A DNA stretch of 47,191 nucleotides from a virus. The stretch covers positions 1-47,191 of the IMG/VR virus record IMGVR_UViG_3300036850_000051; one strand, given 5' to 3'. The stretch's first letter is position 1. Each line of letters begins with the position of its first letter. Position numbers and translations under genes: made by a program. The notes under the pieces were generated by a model, which did no database searches, was not told the DNA's origin, and saw only the letters and a program-made list of their open reading frames with translations. Of the stretch, positions 7,730-14,365 are shown piece after piece.

Positions 7730-7995
7730 GCCGTCGCTCCCTTCGACGGAGCCTGACCGAAGTGAATCCGTACGCCGCGCGGTATCGTCCAGACGGTCTC
7801 TTCGATATTGAACCCGCGGCCGTGCCCTTCGAGTTCCGCCAGGCGGTCTATGGCGGTGATCTGCACGACCTTCCGCCCGCGGCGGTAAGTCCCCTCGATG
7901 ATGCGCCCGTCGTCGGGATGAGAGAACCAACACACCCGCCCGATGCGGCGCGAGCGCAACGCGCGCGCCAGCGATCCGCTATTACTGGGCGTCAT
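7726..7995 (-). CDS. Unknown protein, 89 aa
   Basis: ATGA-coupled to the 173-residue gene upstream. A basic N-terminus (ARALRSRRIGRV) is followed by a beta-rich part (VCWFSHPDDGRIIEGTYRRGRKVVQITAIDRL, then EETVWTIPRGVRIHFG). It may be a small beta-barrel nucleic-acid binding fold, but I cannot assign a family. Confidence 0.68.
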   Translation of the reverse strand: MTPSNSGSLARALRSRRIGRVCWFSHPDDGRIIEGTYRRGRKVVQITAIDRLAELEGHGRGFNIEETVWTIPRGVRIHFGQAPSKGATA

Positions 7996-8513
7996 GACCG
8001 CCCTGCCTTCAGTGCCTCTTCAGGATCGACGTGCATCGCCGCGCGCCAGCCTTCGAGCGCCGCCTCCGCGTCAGCGATCGCGTTCGCCAGGCGCAGATAC
8101 TCCTCGACCTCCGCGGCCTTCAGTCGGCGGCAGATGCTCCGCTTCTCCTCGCCATAGGTCGAGAGCTTGAACCGCCGGCCCGGCTTACCGTTCTCGATCG
8201 CCTGCAGCAGCCAGGCGCTCTCGCGCTTGTGCTTCCCACGGAGCTTCGCGTGAACAACGCCGATTCCGTCAGTGAATGGACTCCAACCGTAGACGTCCTG
8301 CCCCTTTGTGTACGGAACGAGCCCGACGACCGTCACATCGACGGCCTTCTGCTCGCGCGCCTCCTTCGCGGCCTTCTCGAGTTGCTCGCGCAGGTCCTTG
8401 AGCGTGTCGGCGTGGTATTCCTGATCGTCGAACGTCGCGGAGAACTTGCCACCCTCCGAGACGTGAATCTGGACGCGTTCGTTGCCGAATACTTCCGATG
8501 AAATCACAGCCAT
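7992..8513 (-). CDS. Unknown early protein, 173 aa
   Basis: The ATG at 8513 follows a GGAG-containing Shine-Dalgarno sequence. Residues 10-35 look like a beta hairpin, 38-58 a charged helix, and 60-125 a mixed region with several Gly/Lys-rich turns. The C-terminus (KAAEVEEYLRLANAIADAEAALEGW) is a strong coiled-coil helix. No family is recognised. It follows the coiled-coil/TerS-like gene and precedes the helicase group, so recombination or replication accessory is a reasonable guess. Confidence 0.68.
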   Translation of the reverse strand: MAVISSEVFGNERVQIHVSEGGKFSATFDDQEYHADTLKDLREQLEKAAKEAREQKAVDVTVVGLVPYTKGQDVYGWSPFTDGIGVVHAKLRGKHKRESAWLLQAIENGKPGRRFKLSTYGEEKRSICRRLKAAEVEEYLRLANAIADAEAALEGWRAAMHVDPEEALKAGRS

Positions 8514-8549
8514 TGCCTCGTCTCCTCCCGGTTCCCGTCAGCGGGAACG

Positions 8550-9563
8550 TCAGTGTGTCTTCGTCGTCTTGTTGTGGCGGACGCCCGGCCACAGGTTCAG
8601 CCGGCCCTGCAGCGACCGCGCGTACTCGTTCAGCTTCGTCTGGTTGACCGTCAGGACGTCCCAGGGGATACCGTGCTTGCCGCCGATGACCGCCGCGATG
8701 AACGCCGCCTCGTCGAGAACCTCGCCACTGTGATAGTCGCGATCGACCGCGCCGGTCGCCTTCTGGATGTTCGGCTTGACCGTCTCGACCTGCACGTCGA
8801 GCGGCAGCTCCCGTTTCGCCGCGGCCTGCGTCCGGATGGCAACCGCGTCGCGCTTCGCTTGGATAGCCGCCTGGATTTTCGGCGTGTTCAGGAGCCGCGA
8901 GCCGGCCTGATCAGCGTTGCGATACAGCGCGCCGTGCGCTGCGCGCCTGGCGTCATTGAGCGCAACAAAGTAATCGACGAAGAGCTGCTCGCGCTCGCTC
9001 AGCCCGGCCATCGACGCCTCGCGGTCGAGCGCCGCCTTTTCCATCTCCGCCTGCTCTCGCTCCGCCTGCTCGCGGGCCTTGGCCTCCGCCTCGCGCCGCA
9101 GCCGCTCCTGCTCCGCGGCGACCCGCCGGCGTTCGGCCTCGACGTACCCGTTATGAAGCCGCTGCGCGATGCCGGCGGCCTCCTCGAGCGCCGACGTCGG
9201 CCGACCGCGCGCGCCGGTCAGCCGCTTATGGAAGCCGTTGACGACCTGGCAGATCGTCCAGTGCGACTCGACTTCCTTCCGATCGCCGTTAGCCTTCTGA
9301 ATGAACGACTGAATCGCTGTGTCTTCGGCCGCGGTTGTCGGCGCCGCGAGCTGCCGCGCCTGCTCGAGCGTCGCGATCGCGGCCTTCTCGAGCGCCTGCG
9401 CGGTCGTAAAGAACCCGGCCAGGTTGCGCAGGAACTCGCGGATCGCCGGGACGACCTTCGCGACGAATTGCTCATCCTCGCTCGCGCCGAACATCTCGGC
9501 GACCGTCTCGCTGTCGAGCACCGGCTGCAGCGCGCGCAAGGATGCCGTGGGTCGTTTCACCAT
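8550..9563 (-). CDS. Coiled-coil early protein with an embedded TerS-like helix-turn-helix
   Basis: This 337-residue protein has a helical N-terminus, a long charged coiled coil (about 140-185, AERRRVAAEQERLRREAEAK), then LSEREQLFVDYFVALNDARR...LLNTPKIQAAIQAKR (about 188-238). That segment strongly resembles the N-terminal DNA-binding domain of small terminases, including the one at 46294-46863. The C-terminal part (IPWDVLTVNQTKLNEYARSL...PGVR) matches the ending seen in coiled-coil proteins that accompany phage single-strand annealing recombinases. A good Shine-Dalgarno sequence precedes the ATG. Probable role: recombination partner with DNA binding; the function is inferred. Confidence 0.75.
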   Translation of the reverse strand: MVKRPTASLRALQPVLDSETVAEMFGASEDEQFVAKVVPAIREFLRNLAGFFTTAQALEKAAIATLEQARQLAAPTTAAEDTAIQSFIQKANGDRKEVESHWTICQVVNGFHKRLTGARGRPTSALEEAAGIAQRLHNGYVEAERRRVAAEQERLRREAEAKAREQAEREQAEMEKAALDREASMAGLSEREQLFVDYFVALNDARRAAHGALYRNADQAGSRLLNTPKIQAAIQAKRDAVAIRTQAAAKRELPLDVQVETVKPNIQKATGAVDRDYHSGEVLDEAAFIAAVIGGKHGIPWDVLTVNQTKLNEYARSLQGRLNLWPGVRHNKTTKTH

Positions 9564-9595
9564 CTAGTGTCTCCTCTCTGATGTGCTGCTTCGTG

Positions 9596-9796
9596 TCATG
9601 AGCCGTTTGGCCCTTCCGCAATGCGCGCGAGCTGTGTCCGCAGCGTCGCGACGTGGTTCAGCGCCGATCGTAGATACGCCTGCAGCGCGGGGTCGTACTG
9701 GCGCACCGTTACGGCCTGCGCGTCGATCAGCCGACTCTCGATCGCCGCCGCGTCGCGCTCGAGGAGCGCGAGCTGCTCGTCGGTTATGTGCTTCAT
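9596..9796 (-). CDS. Unknown small helical protein, 66 aa
   Basis: AAGGAG sits five bases before the ATG at 9796, which is preferred to the GTG at 9802. The product is almost entirely helical (ITDEQLALLERDAAAIESRL and LQAYLRSALNHVATLRTQLA), probably a short coiled coil. No family is recognised. Confidence 0.68.
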   Translation of the reverse strand: MKHITDEQLALLERDAAAIESRLIDAQAVTVRQYDPALQAYLRSALNHVATLRTQLARIAEGPNGS

Positions 9797-9805
9797 CGAC
9801 ACTCC

Positions 9806-10060
9806 TTAATCGTCAGTGTCTACATCGAGCCGTTCGCGAACGGCCGTGAGCGCGCACGATTCACAGAGCCGTGTGCGATGTAGGAGTCCCGGAGTGGCCG
9901 TCGCATCCGCCCAGCGCGCACCGCAGTCAGGACAGGTGTTCCACGTCTCTTGGTTCGGCTGGTTCCACGGATGGCACGAGCAAAGGCAGTACTCCGATCG
10001 CTGCTCGCGATCCATCTCGCGATCCGGGTGCGTGTAGTGTCCGCAACGGAGGCAGATCAC
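9806..10060 (-). CDS. Small protein with several zinc-binding cysteine pairs, 84 aa
   Basis: The GTG at 10060 overlaps the previous stop (GTGA). Four metal-binding pairs are visible: CLRC near residue 3, CLCSC about 26-30, CPDC about 43-46 and CESC about 67-70, with histidines nearby. It probably binds two zinc ions. The fold is not assignable by eye, and the role could be nucleic-acid or protein binding. Confidence 0.7.
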   Translation of the reverse strand: MICLRCGHYTHPDREMDREQRSEYCLCSCHPWNQPNQETWNTCPDCGARWADATATPGLLHRTRLCESCALTAVRERLDVDTDD

Positions 10061-10407
10061 TTCTTGCCTTTCCGGAACGCGGGCTCGATGCCGCGCGCTT
10101 TCCGCGTCGCCGCCGCCTGCCGCGCACCGCGCCGGCGGATGCGCGCGTCGATGCTCGCGCAGTGCCGCAGAATCGCCGCCATGACCTCCGGCGGCAGCAT
10201 CGTGCGAAACGGCGCCGCCTCGCTCGAACGCTGTAGGAAGACTGTCGTCAGGCCGTCCGCGCGGAACGTCTCGACGATCCAGCTCTCCCCGTTGCCGTAG
10301 AAGTCCCGCAGATGCACGGTTGAGCCCGAGCCGAGCGCCGCCGGGCTGTCGCCTAACTCGCGCCGCCGCCGACTGAATAGGTCAGTCGGGATCTTCGCTT
10401 CCTCCAT
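10057..10407 (-). CDS. Unknown basic protein, 116 aa
   Basis: The ATG at 10407 follows GGGAGAG. A central beta-rich part (GSTVHLRDFYGNGESWIVETF, then TVFLQR) is followed by a helix and a strongly basic tail ending RKARGIEPAFRKGKK. Basic character suggests nucleic-acid contact. No family is recognised. Confidence 0.67.
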   Translation of the reverse strand: MEEAKIPTDLFSRRRRELGDSPAALGSGSTVHLRDFYGNGESWIVETFRADGLTTVFLQRSSEAAPFRTMLPPEVMAAILRHCASIDARIRRRGARQAAATRKARGIEPAFRKGKK

Positions 10408-10426
10408 GTGACTCTCCCTGGCGGGC

Positions 10427-10651
10427 CTACGCCCGCCGCTTCGTCCGGGCCCGATTGAACAGGGCCGCCTCGTTTACGATCTTGTTGATGGGCCACTTAA
10501 TCGACACGCCGACTGCCGTGTCCCGCCGCGCGAGCCGGTCCTGCTCCGCGAGCCACGCGCGCGAAACCGGCGCGATCTGCCGTACGTGCGGGCGCCGGCG
10601 CCACAGATAGACGCCGGCGAAGACGGCCTCCGCGATCGCGAGAAGCCTCAC
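10427..10651 (-). CDS. Small membrane-associated protein, 74 aa
   Basis: A GTG at 10651 overlaps the previous stop (GTGA). The first ~17 residues (LLAIAEAVFAGVYLW) form a short hydrophobic helix followed at once by RRR, the pattern of an N-terminal membrane anchor with a cytoplasmic basic tail. The remainder is basic and has no recognised domain. An early membrane protein could act in superinfection exclusion or host takeover; that is only a guess. Confidence 0.62.
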   Translation of the reverse strand: MRLLAIAEAVFAGVYLWRRRPHVRQIAPVSRAWLAEQDRLARRDTAVGVSIKWPINKIVNEAALFNRARTKRRA

Positions 10652-10962
10652 GCGCGGCGCTCCTCGTCGCGGTATGCCGCCTCCTGGCAATCCGACCCGC
10701 CGCACGTCACGGAATAGCCGGCCGGGCGCGGCCGACCGCAGTAGCGGCAGACGCCGTTGTTGACGGAGTCCTGCCAGTGCAGCATCCGCTGCTCGCAGAC
10801 GCCCTGCAGCGCGATACACGCATCGCGCAGGTTGACCAGGTCGTGCCACGGCAGGTTCGCAAGGACCTCGTCGCGCGCGTCCGCCGGCGAGACGGCGCCG
10901 GTGTCCGTCCGCGTCTTCACGTCCGCGACGAAGTCCATGATCCGAACGAACGGTCCGAACAT
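10648..10962 (-). CDS. Small protein with C-terminal zinc-ribbon cysteines, 104 aa
   Basis: First gene after the promoter at 11035-11063. I chose the ATG at 10962 because AAGGA lies eight bases upstream; an ATG at 10971 is an alternative. The N-terminal 70 residues are helical (FVRIMDFVADVKTRTD, LVNLRDACIALQGVCEQR). The C-terminus has CRYC, then CGGSDC, a likely zinc site. No family is recognised. As promoter-proximal early gene it may be a host-takeover factor. Confidence 0.66.
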   Translation of the reverse strand: MFGPFVRIMDFVADVKTRTDTGAVSPADARDEVLANLPWHDLVNLRDACIALQGVCEQRMLHWQDSVNNGVCRYCGRPRPAGYSVTCGGSDCQEAAYRDEERRA

Positions 10963-11034
10963 GCTCGTCATCCTTTCACCGGGGAGCCGGCCGGCGCCGC
11001 GGGGTCCCGCCCGCGCGCGCCGGTCTACCTGCCG

Positions 11035-11063
11035 ATCATACACGAGCCCTGTATTGTTGTCAA
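11035..11063 (-). promoter_or_regulatory. Near-consensus sigma-70 promoter, minus strand
   Basis: On the minus strand a perfect TTGACA (11058-11063) is followed after exactly 17 bases by TATGAT (11035-11040), a 5/6 match. It is the best promoter in the window. The -35 box lies inside the dyad at 11054-11066 and the HNH stop codon lies within the TTGACA. Transcription would start near 11028 and lead into the gene at 10962. Confidence 0.85.
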
Positions 11064-11066
11064 CAA
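11054..11066. promoter_or_regulatory. Operator-like palindrome TTGTTG-T-CAACAA
   Basis: A perfect 6-1-6 dyad centred on 11060 covers the -35 box of the promoter. Binding there would block RNA polymerase. Closely related dyads are at 13850-13864 and 14999-15011. Confidence 0.6.
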
Positions 11067-11401
11067 CTCACGCGCCGATAGTGATTGCCGCGAATGTGCT
11101 CCAGGACGTTCCCTGTGATCTGTCGGTGGCAGCAGACGCACGCATGCGTCTTATGCTTCGCGAGCGCCGAGTCGCCGCGCCCGCGGAGCCCCCAGCCGCC
11201 GATATGGTGATGCACCTCGAACGCTCGACGCTTGCACCTCACGCGGCCGACCGTGACCTCACAGCGCCCCTTCGAGCGCCGCTTGACCTTGCGGCTCTCC
11301 GCCGCGTCGCGTGCCTCGTCGGCTCTGCGCTTCTCGTCGCGCGCGAGCTGCTGCGGCTTGCCCTTCCAATGCGGCCCGGTCCACGTCTGCGGGAAGGTCA
11401 T
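11060..11401 (-). CDS. HNH endonuclease-like protein, 113 aa
   Basis: The ATG at 11401 overlaps the previous stop. After a helical, charged N-terminus, the sequence C-x6-C then FEVHHHIGG (about 62-70), a loop, and CVCCHRQITGNVLEHI fits the beta-beta-alpha-metal HNH fold with structural cysteines and the catalytic histidine in the HHH triplet. Phage HNH proteins of this size can be free-standing homing endonucleases, or nicking factors in recombination or packaging. Sitting beside a RecB-like nuclease and an annealing protein, a recombination role is possible. Confidence 0.78.
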   Translation of the reverse strand: MTFPQTWTGPHWKGKPQQLARDEKRRADEARDAAESRKVKRRSKGRCEVTVGRVRCKRRAFEVHHHIGGWGLRGRGDSALAKHKTHACVCCHRQITGNVLEHIRGNHYRRVSC

Positions 11402-11622
11402 GACTGCGGCGCTCCACCGGCCGCGAGCTGGCGCAGCAGCGCCTTGATGCCCTGATTGCAGTCGTGTTCGGTCGGCCAGGTCGCATAAGACTCAGCGACG
11501 CTCACGGAGTGATGATCATCATTCACGACGATGAACCACCGCCAGCGCGTGCCCTGGTCGCTGATCTCGACGGGCCGCGCCAGGAAGAACGCGCGGACCG
11601 GCACTTTCGGTTTCTTCGCCAT
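11398..11622 (-). CDS. Unknown small protein, 74 aa
   Basis: The ATG at 11622 has GGGAG seven bases upstream. It has a basic start (MAKKPKVP), a beta-rich middle (FFLARPVEIS, WRWFIVVNDDHHSVSVAES) and a helical end. Small fold of unknown type, coupled to the HNH gene. Confidence 0.67.
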   Translation of the reverse strand: MAKKPKVPVRAFFLARPVEISDQGTRWRWFIVVNDDHHSVSVAESYATWPTEHDCNQGIKALLRQLAAGGAPQS

Positions 11623-11625
11623 GTC

Positions 11626-12213
11626 TCAGCTCCCGCAGCACGTCCGGATGATCCGCCGCGCCTCGTCGAAGTCGCGCCGGTGGGTGTGTTCCTCGAGCTT
11701 GAATTTCCCGTTGTCCTTCAGGTAGAGGCAGAGCCGCTGCAGCATCTCCGGCGGCAGGTCGGTCTCCGGCGAGGCGAGCATCGCCTGCAGCGCGGTCTGG
11801 ATTTGGTGACTCTTCTCGACGGCGCCGCTCTTGATCTCGAGGACACCTTTCACGCGGCGCACAATCACGACGCGATCGGGCCGCCCACCGAAGCGATAGA
11901 CCGGATGGATGAGCGGCTCCTCGACGGCCAGAATCTCCGGCTGAAGGATCTGCAGTGCCTTCACGTGCCCGAGCAGATAGCCGCGGAACTTCGAGACGCA
12001 GCTCTTGACGTCGAGCGCGCCCAGGTCGTAGTCAGCCGTCAGCCGATGCACCGCTTGACCGCGCGCGCTCGATTCCTCCGTGAACCAGGTGTCGTCGATC
12101 CAGCCCGTGCGCTCGAGCATGCCGGTAATGTGAGGGAGAACGGCGCCCGTCGCGAGGTCGATGTACTCGTGATTGATGCCGTCGAAGCGAAAGACGGGCG
12201 TCGGCCCCTTCAC
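11626..12213 (-). CDS. PD-(D/E)XK (RecB/Cas4-like) exonuclease
   Basis: This 195-residue protein begins at a GTG overlapping the previous stop (GTGA). It has the RecB-type nuclease signature: H56 in the first helix (ARGQAVHRLT), G-G-R-P-D113, then E126-x-K128 (VLEIKSG) and Q137 in the following helix (HQIQTALQAML). This family degrades one strand of double-stranded ends with magnesium. With the Rad52-like annealing protein two genes upstream it makes an exonuclease-plus-annealase pair, analogous to lambda Exo/Beta, for strand-annealing recombination or replication. Confidence 0.88.
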   Translation of the reverse strand: MKGPTPVFRFDGINHEYIDLATGAVLPHITGMLERTGWIDDTWFTEESSARGQAVHRLTADYDLGALDVKSCVSKFRGYLLGHVKALQILQPEILAVEEPLIHPVYRFGGRPDRVVIVRRVKGVLEIKSGAVEKSHQIQTALQAMLASPETDLPPEMLQRLCLYLKDNGKFKLEEHTHRRDFDEARRIIRTCCGS

Positions 12214-12476
12214 ATGAGCCTCCGCGGGATCTGGAAGATACGCTCCGCCTGGTCCAGATCGCGCCGCTCGAGAAACGCGCAGGAGGCCTTGACCAGCTCC
12301 GCGCGCAGCCCTTCCGGGTACAGCTCGAGCAGTATGCGCGCGACCCGCATCAGCGCGCCGCAGACGATCGCCGCCTCCGTGTTGGTCCGATACGGCAGGA
12401 TCGCCTTCTCGATAACGCTCTGGATGAAATTCATCTGGTCGAGTTCCGCGCGCGTCGGCTCACTTCGCTCCGCCAT
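12210..12476 (-). CDS. Unknown helical protein, 88 aa
   Basis: Between the annealing protein and the exonuclease, and GTGA-coupled to the latter. Entirely helical with a Cys/Ala-rich core (FIQSVIEKAILPYRT, AAIVCGALMRVARILLELYP). No family is recognised. Placement suggests an adaptor for the recombination pair; this is inference. Confidence 0.68.
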   Translation of the reverse strand: MAERSEPTRAELDQMNFIQSVIEKAILPYRTNTEAAIVCGALMRVARILLELYPEGLRAELVKASCAFLERRDLDQAERIFQIPRRLM

Positions 12477-12478
12477 AT

Positions 12479-13483
12479 TTAGCCTCCCTTTTCCGGCAGC
12501 CGGCCAGGCGATTCGATCGACGCGCAGACGAACTCATACTCGCGCCGTGTGACCTGCTTCGTCGAGGTCCAGCCGAACCGCCGATCGAGCCAGCCACGGA
12601 TCTCCTCTTCCGAGCGCCCGGAATTGCGGCTGATCGCCCACAGCCGCTTACGCTGCTTGTCGCTGATGACGTCGCCGCGCGTCACGTCGTGACCAGCCGG
12701 CGCAGCCGGTCCCTGGCGTCTCGGTGGCTCGTAGCGCGGGGGTTCTGGCCGCTGTGCCGGCTCGACGTCGTCGCGCGCGACGCGTCGATCGGTCGCGAGC
12801 CCAATCTCGCCGACGAGCAGCGCAGCGTCCCGCCGGCGCCACATCACGCGCTGCCGGCCGTCGCGTCCTTCGACGATCACGCGGACCCCGTACTCCGCGA
12901 TGAACCGATCCAGCCAGGGCCGCTCCCACAGCTCGAGGCCGACGCCGAGCCGCTTCGCGCAGCGGCGCAGAGCGGAGGCGACGGTAGACTCGAGCGCGTC
13001 GCCGTAGCTCTGATCCCGGTTCGTCTCGAAGTACTCCTGCTCGCCCATCGCGAACGCGACCGGCTGCCGATGCACATGCAACACATAGGGGCAGACGACG
13101 CTGTTTCCGCTCTTCATCGGTTTACTGACCGGGACGAGCGCCCAGCCCGTTCGACCGAACGCGCGATTGAACCAGCGCGTGTATGACGGGTGCGAGAGAT
13201 AGGGTTGCCCGGTCGGTTTGATCAGGACCTCCGCGACCTTCACCGGCTCGCTGAGGATCGCCTCTTCCTTCGGTGTCAGTTTCAGCTCGACGAGCCCCAG
13301 CTCGCCGAGCGCGAGATCGTCGGCGACGCGCCGCTCGATCGCCGCCTCGCCGTTGCCGCGCTCGAGCACACCGGTCCGGATCGCCGCGGCGGTCTCGCGG
13401 ATGACATGCTGCGCGCGGACGAGCGCCGTCGATTGCTTCGCCGCGCGAGACGCCCGCCGGCGCCGCGGCCGTTTCTTTTTCAT
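12479..13483 (-). CDS. Rad52/Mgm101-like single-strand annealing protein
   Basis: This 334-residue protein has a basic start and a core from about 75 to 200 (YLSHPSYTRWFNRAFGRTGW, then VAFAMGEQEYFETN, then YGDALESTVASALRRCAKRL). That layout matches the Rad52 superfamily, closest in pattern to Mgm101, with the conserved aromatic/glycine beta part and the Ala-rich helix ahead of a DNA-binding groove. Residues 230-270 are a Pro/Arg linker. The last ~60 residues (SDKQRKRLWAISRNSGRSEEEIRGWL) resemble the helical tail common on phage recombination proteins. It would anneal complementary strands with the nearby exonuclease. Confidence 0.78.
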   Translation of the reverse strand: MKKKRPRRRRASRAAKQSTALVRAQHVIRETAAAIRTGVLERGNGEAAIERRVADDLALGELGLVELKLTPKEEAILSEPVKVAEVLIKPTGQPYLSHPSYTRWFNRAFGRTGWALVPVSKPMKSGNSVVCPYVLHVHRQPVAFAMGEQEYFETNRDQSYGDALESTVASALRRCAKRLGVGLELWERPWLDRFIAEYGVRVIVEGRDGRQRVMWRRRDAALLVGEIGLATDRRVARDDVEPAQRPEPPRYEPPRRQGPAAPAGHDVTRGDVISDKQRKRLWAISRNSGRSEEEIRGWLDRRFGWTSTKQVTRREYEFVCASIESPGRLPEKGG

Positions 13484-13537
13484 CGGAGTCGCTTTCTGGT
13501 AGGATGGAGTCGCTTCGTCGTTTCCATCCTCCCGCTG

Positions 13538-13570
13538 CCGGCCGGCGCGCCTTGCCCGCGCGCCGGCCGG
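13538..13570. other. Perfect 13-bp GC stem-loop
   Basis: CCGGCCGGCGCGC (13538-13550) pairs perfectly with 13558-13570 around a 7-base loop. On the plus strand it is followed by TTGTGTTTCT, as in an intrinsic terminator, though no plus-strand gene is seen. On the minus strand it lies in the 95-base leader of the annealing-protein gene. It shares GGCCGGCGCG with the hairpin at 5321-5350. Confidence 0.7.
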
Positions 13571-13578
13571 TTGTGTTT

Positions 13579-13851
13579 CTACGCCCGTATTTCTCGCGCG
13601 CGCTGCGTGCTGAGATAGCGCCGCGTGTCTGGTTCGCCGCGCGCCATGAACTCGATCGTGTCCGCATCGGAGACGACGGCCGCGAAGCGGCCCATCTCCT
13701 CCATATAGATTCGTGCCAGCCGCGCGCGCTGCCGCTCGAACCGTAACGCCCCGATCTTCGTGATCACACCCTGGTAGCGCACGCCGTTTTCCTTGCCGCG
13801 GAAGATCGACGCACGCCCCAGGCGGCGGGGAGCCGTTGTCTGTCTGCCCAT
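13579..13851 (-). CDS. Unknown basic protein with a dyad over its start, 90 aa
   Basis: The ATG at 13851 lies inside the palindrome at 13850-13864, so a binder of that dyad could also control this gene. The N-terminus is basic (MGRQTTAPRRLGRASIFRGK). A beta part (GVRYQGVITKIGALRFE) is followed by a basic helix and TIEFMARGEPDTRRYL. The size and charge would suit a DNA-binding regulator, and self-regulation is a possibility, but no known helix-turn-helix is evident. Confidence 0.66.
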   Translation of the reverse strand: MGRQTTAPRRLGRASIFRGKENGVRYQGVITKIGALRFERQRARLARIYMEEMGRFAAVVSDADTIEFMARGEPDTRRYLSTQRAREIRA

Positions 13852-13864
13852 TGTTGCCAACAAT
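13850..13864. promoter_or_regulatory. Operator-like 15-bp palindrome ATTGTTG-C-CAACAAT
   Basis: A perfect 7-1-7 dyad centred on 13857. It covers the base just before, and the ATG of, the 13851 gene, and lies in the 14-base gap after the upstream gene's stop. It shares TTGTTG-N-CAACAA with the promoter site at 11054-11066. Here no good -10 box is present, so action on translation or as roadblock is possible. Confidence 0.55.
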
Positions 13865-13865
13865 A

Positions 13866-14090
13866 TCACACGTTCGGCCGGCAGGTCTGGTTGACCTTCA
13901 ACCGGCGAACCTTGTAGCAGCTCCGGCAAACCGGCGCGCCGCAGCCAGGACACGCCTCTTTATCCTCAAAGAGCGTGCTGACCTCGACGCCGCAATGCGC
14001 GCACTCGAAGCCCGGGTCGGGCCGCTCGCTGGCCTTGATCCGCGCGACGGCCGCCTCGATTCGAGCTTCCTCTTCTGCTGTGAAGGCCAT
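13866..14090 (-). CDS. Small zinc-finger protein, 74 aa
   Basis: The ATG at 14090 shares its last base with the previous stop (ATGA). After a helical start (AEEEARIEAAVARIKASE) come CAHC, then CPGCGAPVCRSC, four cysteine pairs that would bind two zinc ions in a cross-brace like FYVE, RING or rubredoxin-like ribbons. It ends in a basic tail. One of several small cysteine-pair proteins in this early block. Confidence 0.7.
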   Translation of the reverse strand: MAFTAEEEARIEAAVARIKASERPDPGFECAHCGVEVSTLFEDKEACPGCGAPVCRSCYKVRRLKVNQTCRPNV

Positions 14091-14365
14091 CAGTCCCGCC
14101 CGTCCGACGTGCCGGGCGCCACCTTCGGGCCCTCGAGCTGCGCGATGACGCCGCGTAGGACGTCCACCTTGCACGACACGCAGAGGTCAGGCTCGTCGCC
14201 ATCGCGATACGGCTGATTGATAGCGGTCGCGACGTAGAGGGTCTCCTCGCGCGGCGGCTCGACCGAGCCATCACCCTTCCAGCCGGCGACCTGGATCTCG
14301 AGCGCGACCTTCGCGCCCGACCTGGCACACGGCGCGCCGCAGCGATCGCACGTGTGATTGGTCAT
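14090..14365 (-). CDS. Small zinc-ribbon protein, 91 aa
   Basis: ATGA-coupled to the KTSC gene. CDRCGAPCARSG near the N-terminus and CVSCKVDV near residue 66 give the two cysteine pairs of a zinc ribbon, separated by a beta-rich stretch (VALEIQVAGW, TLYVATAINQ). Function is unknown; possibly nucleic-acid or protein binding. Confidence 0.7.
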   Translation of the reverse strand: MTNHTCDRCGAPCARSGAKVALEIQVAGWKGDGSVEPPREETLYVATAINQPYRDGDEPDLCVSCKVDVLRGVIAQLEGPKVAPGTSDGRD

